Positions 60,301 to 64,000 of a DNA stretch of 64,000 nucleotides are shown here, piece by piece. This DNA comes from Clavaria fumosa. Lineage: Eukaryota; Basidiomycota; Agaricomycetes; Agaricales; Clavariaceae. A model generated the notes under the pieces. The model had not been told where the DNA came from. It saw only the letters and a program-made list of their open reading frames with translations, and ran no database searches. The stretch spans positions 1,674,001-1,738,000 of the forward strand of contig OX637794.1 in assembly GCA_951802425.1 (NCBI GenBank), written 5' to 3'. The position numbers were made by a program, and so were the translations under genes. How positions within the stretch are numbered: the stretch's first letter is position 1; each line of letters starts with the position of its first letter.

Positions 60301-63300
60301 CTCGCGGAGAAGCATGCACGTTGATGATTCCAAAGAAGGTCAGCGTGCGAAAGATATTGCGAAGGAGGAGAAGGCTGAGAGGGATAAAGCTGCTCGGAAG
60401 GATGACAAGGACCGCAGCGAAAGCCGAATTTCGGTGCTCATGGGGAGAAAACGTGGCAAGGTGGCGATTCATCCCTGTTTGGATCTTGGTAGCATGCCGC
60501 TTATAGACCTGTCTTTCGTCTCGCAGACGTTGTCTTCAACGGACCCCAAGAAACCAAAAGCTGCGGCGCTACCACCCATGCAAATGTCTGCGCTGCACCC
60601 AGTCACAGCGCAACGAGTCGCCAGCCTTGGATCGACCTCGACCTCCACGGCCTTTTCAGGCTCTGGCAGTTCCTCAAGACTGACGCATCACACTGTGAGC
60701 TCGATGCAGAAACAGTCAGACTCATCCCTTCGCAGCAGACATCAGCTCCCTACAATAGCTGGCTCCCCCTCCGTTGGCATCAATGGCTTAACGGCTGCGA
60801 AGGACTCGAAAGGATCACCTACGTCGATGCACAGCTACACGCTGGGCAATTCCAAGGAAACTCTCACCACGAAGATTCCTAGGATTTCAAGTCGTACTTC
60901 AGCAATTGCGTCACCCCCCCCAACGAAATATTCGAACAATACGCTGAATGGTAAGCGAGCGAGTATGAACCTATCCGCCTTGGGCATCATCACCGCAGAG
61001 CCTTCCCCTACATTGGGCGAGTCTTTATCCAGTGAGTTTGGCGTGCTGGAGAATGGCGCGACTCCCCCCAAAAATGCTGTCACCACGCGGCACAATACGC
61101 GGGAATCGCCATCGGCTTCGACCTCCCGCGTTTCTCGTCATCTCTCAGCAGCCATTGCACCTGCTACCACCGGCAGCATTCTCAGCCGTAAATACAATCG
61201 CGACTCTCTCTCCTTTAGTGGTCTTCGCAAAACATCAACCGGATCCGTGGCATCTATTTCTTCTATCGTCCCTGGTGACTCGCTTCACAGGCTTTCCGCG
61301 TTGTCTCCGTCAAGAGGCCTTAAACTGCTCAGTCCGAAGGTGTCTATTCCCACAGCTCGGGAGGCCTCGTCATCTGGTTACAACCCACACTTGGTGCCCC
61401 CGGCCAGCAGACGGCAATCTTCTTCCTCTTCGTCGCCTACGTCGCCTCCAGTCGATGAGGACGAGCTGCTTGGAGATGAAGAGATGCTGCAGTATATCAA
61501 ACGTCAACAGACGAAGAAATTGGCCACCGGCGCCACTCAGGCCGAATTGGACGAGCTGCTGTGCTTCCCAGAACCTCTACCTCCTTCGCCGCCATCTTCC
61601 CCGGCCGGTAAGTTCCCAGCTATGTTGTATATTTCTCTAGTCTCGACCTCACCTATAACGAGCAGGGATCCTCCAGAGCGGTCGGGCCGCTTATCTATCC
61701 GACTACGAACGTACGGAGATTTTCGACTACTCGTCGATCTACTTTGTCGGCGCTCGGAGCGACAAGAAGCCTGTGACTCCTCACGACAACGATCATAACT
61801 TTGGTTTTGACGACGATCGCGGAGATTATCTGGTGGTCAATCGTGACCACCTTGCGTACCGCTACGAGATCATTGATACCCTTGGTAAAGGTTCCTTTGG
61901 CCAGGTCTTGCATTGCCGCGACCACCGCAGTGGTGAATCCGTGGCGATCAAAATCATTCGTAACAAGAAGCGATTCCATCATCAAGCCCTCGTGGAAATT
62001 AAGATACTTGACAACCTTCGGAAATGGGTAAACGTTGCCATTCTAAGCTTGTGTGCTCAACTAATATGATTTCTCCAGGACCAGGACGAGAAACATCATG
62101 TTATCAAGATGACGGAGCACTTCTACTTCCGGAACCACCTTTGCATTGCGATGGAGCTCCTGAGCATCAATCTTTACGAGCTGATCAAAGCGAATGGTTT
62201 CGTCGGCTTCACCACGGCTTTGATACGACGGTTTACTAGCCAAATGCTGATGTCACTTTCACTGATGCGTCATCATCGGATCGTCCATTGTGATCTCAAA
62301 CCCGAGGTTAGTTCTTTTACTAAAGTGTTACTCTCCCCCTCAGTAGTTCCATTCAGAACGTCCTTTTACGTCATCCTACGAAGAGCGCCATCAAGGTTAT
62401 CGATTTCGGCAGTAGCTGTTTCGAGCATGAAAAAAGTTGGTTCTTGATCCCGCTTTGACCATGTTTTGGCTCATGCATCTCCTGCAGTCTATACCTACAT
62501 CCAAAGTCGCTTCTATCGTTCACCTGAAGTCATCCTTGGCATGAACTATCACATGGCTATTGATATGTGGAGCTTGGGCTGTATTCTCGCGGAACTCTAC
62601 ACAGGATTCCCAATCTTCCCAGGAGAGAATGAGCAGGAGCAATTATCATGTATCATGGAAGTTCTCGGTGTTCCTGACCGGGATTTCATCAATCGGAGTA
62701 CTCGCAAACGACTCTTTTTCGGTCAGGATATCGTCCCTTTTTACGCTTCTTGCTTACTGATATCGATGTATCTTAGAATCTAATGGAGCTCCCAGGGCTG
62801 TCGTCAACTCGAAGGGAAAGAAACGAAGACCTGGGTCTAAGAACCTTGCCCAGGTATTACGGTGTAGTGACGAAGACTTCATCGATTTCATATCAAAGTG
62901 TCTGGTCTGGGACCCGGAACGGCGCATCAAACCGCAGGCGGCGCTGCGCCACCCTTTTATTACGTCTGGCAAATTTAAAGCCAAAAGTTCCAACACCAAT
63001 TCTAACGCCCATCCTTCCGCGGCTCCAAGAATCACGCTGGGGAGTAGTAGCACAAGCCGAAGCAAGCCTATCACAGAGACACCCAGGAAGTCGCAGATCG
63101 GCGCACCAACTCCGTTGACGGCTCGTTCAACGAGAGTGTCGAACGCCGCTCCCGTATCTCCGATTACTTCATCCATTCACACTACTACCCTGGGGTCGTC
63201 GTCGAGATCGTATAGGTCTTCGCAAATTGGCATTGGTACCTTAGCTTATCACAACAGCAGCCGTACCTTGAGTGGATTTGCAGTGGGTTTTTTAGCACTC

Positions 63301-63348
63301 GGTAACAACGCTACTGACATTGGATGTCAGTCAACTTCAGCAAAGTGA
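57319..63348 (+). CDS. DYRK-family protein kinase, Pom1-like
   Basis: Exon 1 (57319-57955) joins exon 2 at 58017 ([15 protein letters not shown]). About 1400 residues of Ser-rich, disordered sequence precede the kinase. The DYRK homology box reads [14 protein letters not shown]. Kinase motifs: [58 protein letters not shown] (spliced), [13 protein letters not shown], the [17 protein letters not shown] activation loop with its YxY, and [13 protein letters not shown]. The last exon continues with [19 protein letters not shown] and a Ser/Thr-rich tail to 63348. DYRKs autophosphorylate the second tyrosine while folding, then act on Ser/Thr. In fission yeast Pom1 controls polarity and cell size. 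The extreme C-terminus is low-confidence. Confidence 0.9.
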
Positions 63349-63582
63349 ACTTGCCTCAACAAATCCTGTGCTACCGCTGTGCTCACATGCTCCCTTTTTA
63401 ACGCCATTCATGAAGTCGAGTATTCCCAACGATTGTTTCAATTAGGCCGCACTTCATACCCCATTAGTATATTGTCGTTCAGTGCTTCTTCGCTGTCCGT
63501 GTTCACTTTCTGCACAACATTGACCTTGCATATCATTCAATATACTTTGCATTTCTGGACTGGATGGACCCTTCCAAGCTCG

Positions 63583-64000
63583 TCATATCTCCGCCCCACC
63601 GGCTTCGTCTAAACACCTCAACTTCACGAAAACGTCGCTTCCTGAGTCAAAAAATAGATAAATGAGTCTCGGTTTCTTCCAGCCAGGTCAAAGGGCTAAC
63701 TGACCCCAGCCGTCTAATGAAACTAAGTCCAGCGAGCCGCCGAAGTATTTGGCGTAGAGTCTGCTCATGGGCAGACCGTATCCCAGCCCTGCTATTGTAC
63801 CTAAACCACTCTGCAGACCCTTGCTCGTGATCTCTCCAAACAGATTTGCACCGTCTCCCGAGCCGCCCACCGCCGCGCCTCCTGAGATCTGCTGTGCGGC
63901 ATAGGGTCCTCCGTCTGTCGGATCTTCGGGGCCCTCGTCCTTGGCGCTGCCTGCTGTGGTGAACGCATAGGAGAAAACGTGGTCCATGTCGTCCGGCGAG
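63583..64000 (-). CDS. Mitochondrial PDH/BCKDH-type kinase (C-terminal part)
   Basis: The gene enters from the right edge. The visible part is [15 protein letters not shown], a long Gly/Ser-rich insert ([17 protein letters not shown]), then the GHKL G-box [18 protein letters not shown] and [11 protein letters not shown], joined across a 60-nt intron to [18 protein letters not shown] and a stop at 63583. These are the ATP-lid and G2 motifs of pyruvate dehydrogenase kinase and branched-chain ketoacid dehydrogenase kinase. The enzyme inactivates its dehydrogenase by serine phosphorylation in the matrix. The N-terminal regulatory domain and the N-box are outside the window, so PDK versus BCKDK cannot be decided. 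The insert is longer than in animal enzymes. Confidence 0.85.

Noticed and set aside
1..64000. CRISPR array, prokaryotic operon, transposase or viral genes
   Set aside because: None seen. Repeats are few and coding, genes are intron-rich and no transposase, integrase or reverse transcriptase motif was found.

Overview
The window is nuclear DNA of a filamentous basidiomycete, most likely a mushroom-forming Agaricomycete. Nearly every gene is split by many short introns (about 50-70 nt), there are no operons, intergenic gaps are short, and the protein set matches conserved basidiomycete families. I joined exons by eye, using reading frame, splice consensus and family conservation. Exon ends are therefore predictions. 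Species, chromosome and expression cannot be read from the sequence.

Layout, left to right: partial Pin4-like RRM protein (-); alpha-arrestin (+); FG nucleoporin (+); a 1.5 kb gene-free stretch with hairpins; CFEM GPI-anchored protein (-); splicing factor CWC24 (-), head-to-head with the CCR4-NOT scaffold NOT1 (+); alpha/beta-hydrolase of S9 type (-); striatin (+); cAMP phosphodiesterase PDE1 (-); MFS sugar transporter (+); Hook adaptor (+); RNA 3'-phosphate cyclase (+); CDC50 flippase subunit (-); MCM-binding protein (+); Rco1-like PHD protein (-); PRP38 (+); mitochondrial uL15m (-); tRNA dimethylallyltransferase (+); secreted double-fasciclin protein (-); single-pass membrane protein with a PFPEQQ repeat tail (+); DYRK/Pom1-type kinase (+); C-terminus of a mitochondrial PDH/BCKDH-type kinase (-).

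Most genes are housekeeping: mRNA synthesis, splicing and decay (Rco1, PRP38, CWC24, NOT1), RNA end and tRNA processing, mitochondrial translation, membrane asymmetry, endosome transport and replication. Signalling genes (striatin, PDE1, DYRK kinase, alpha-arrestin) are present but nothing shows that they work as a unit. Fast-evolving genes are the CFEM protein, the fasciclin protein and the PFPEQQ membrane protein.

I found no new multi-gene system. The best leads are at gene-structure and DNA-element scale: two non-GT introns (NOT1, striatin), a 12-nt microexon coding the QQxSGINA sugar-transporter signature, a C-terminal exon of the RNA cyclase lying beyond its apparent stop, a two-unit telomere-like repeat just upstream of MCMBP, strong hairpins in the 9.5-11 kb gap and at the transporter stop codon, and the gliadin-like hexapeptide repeat.
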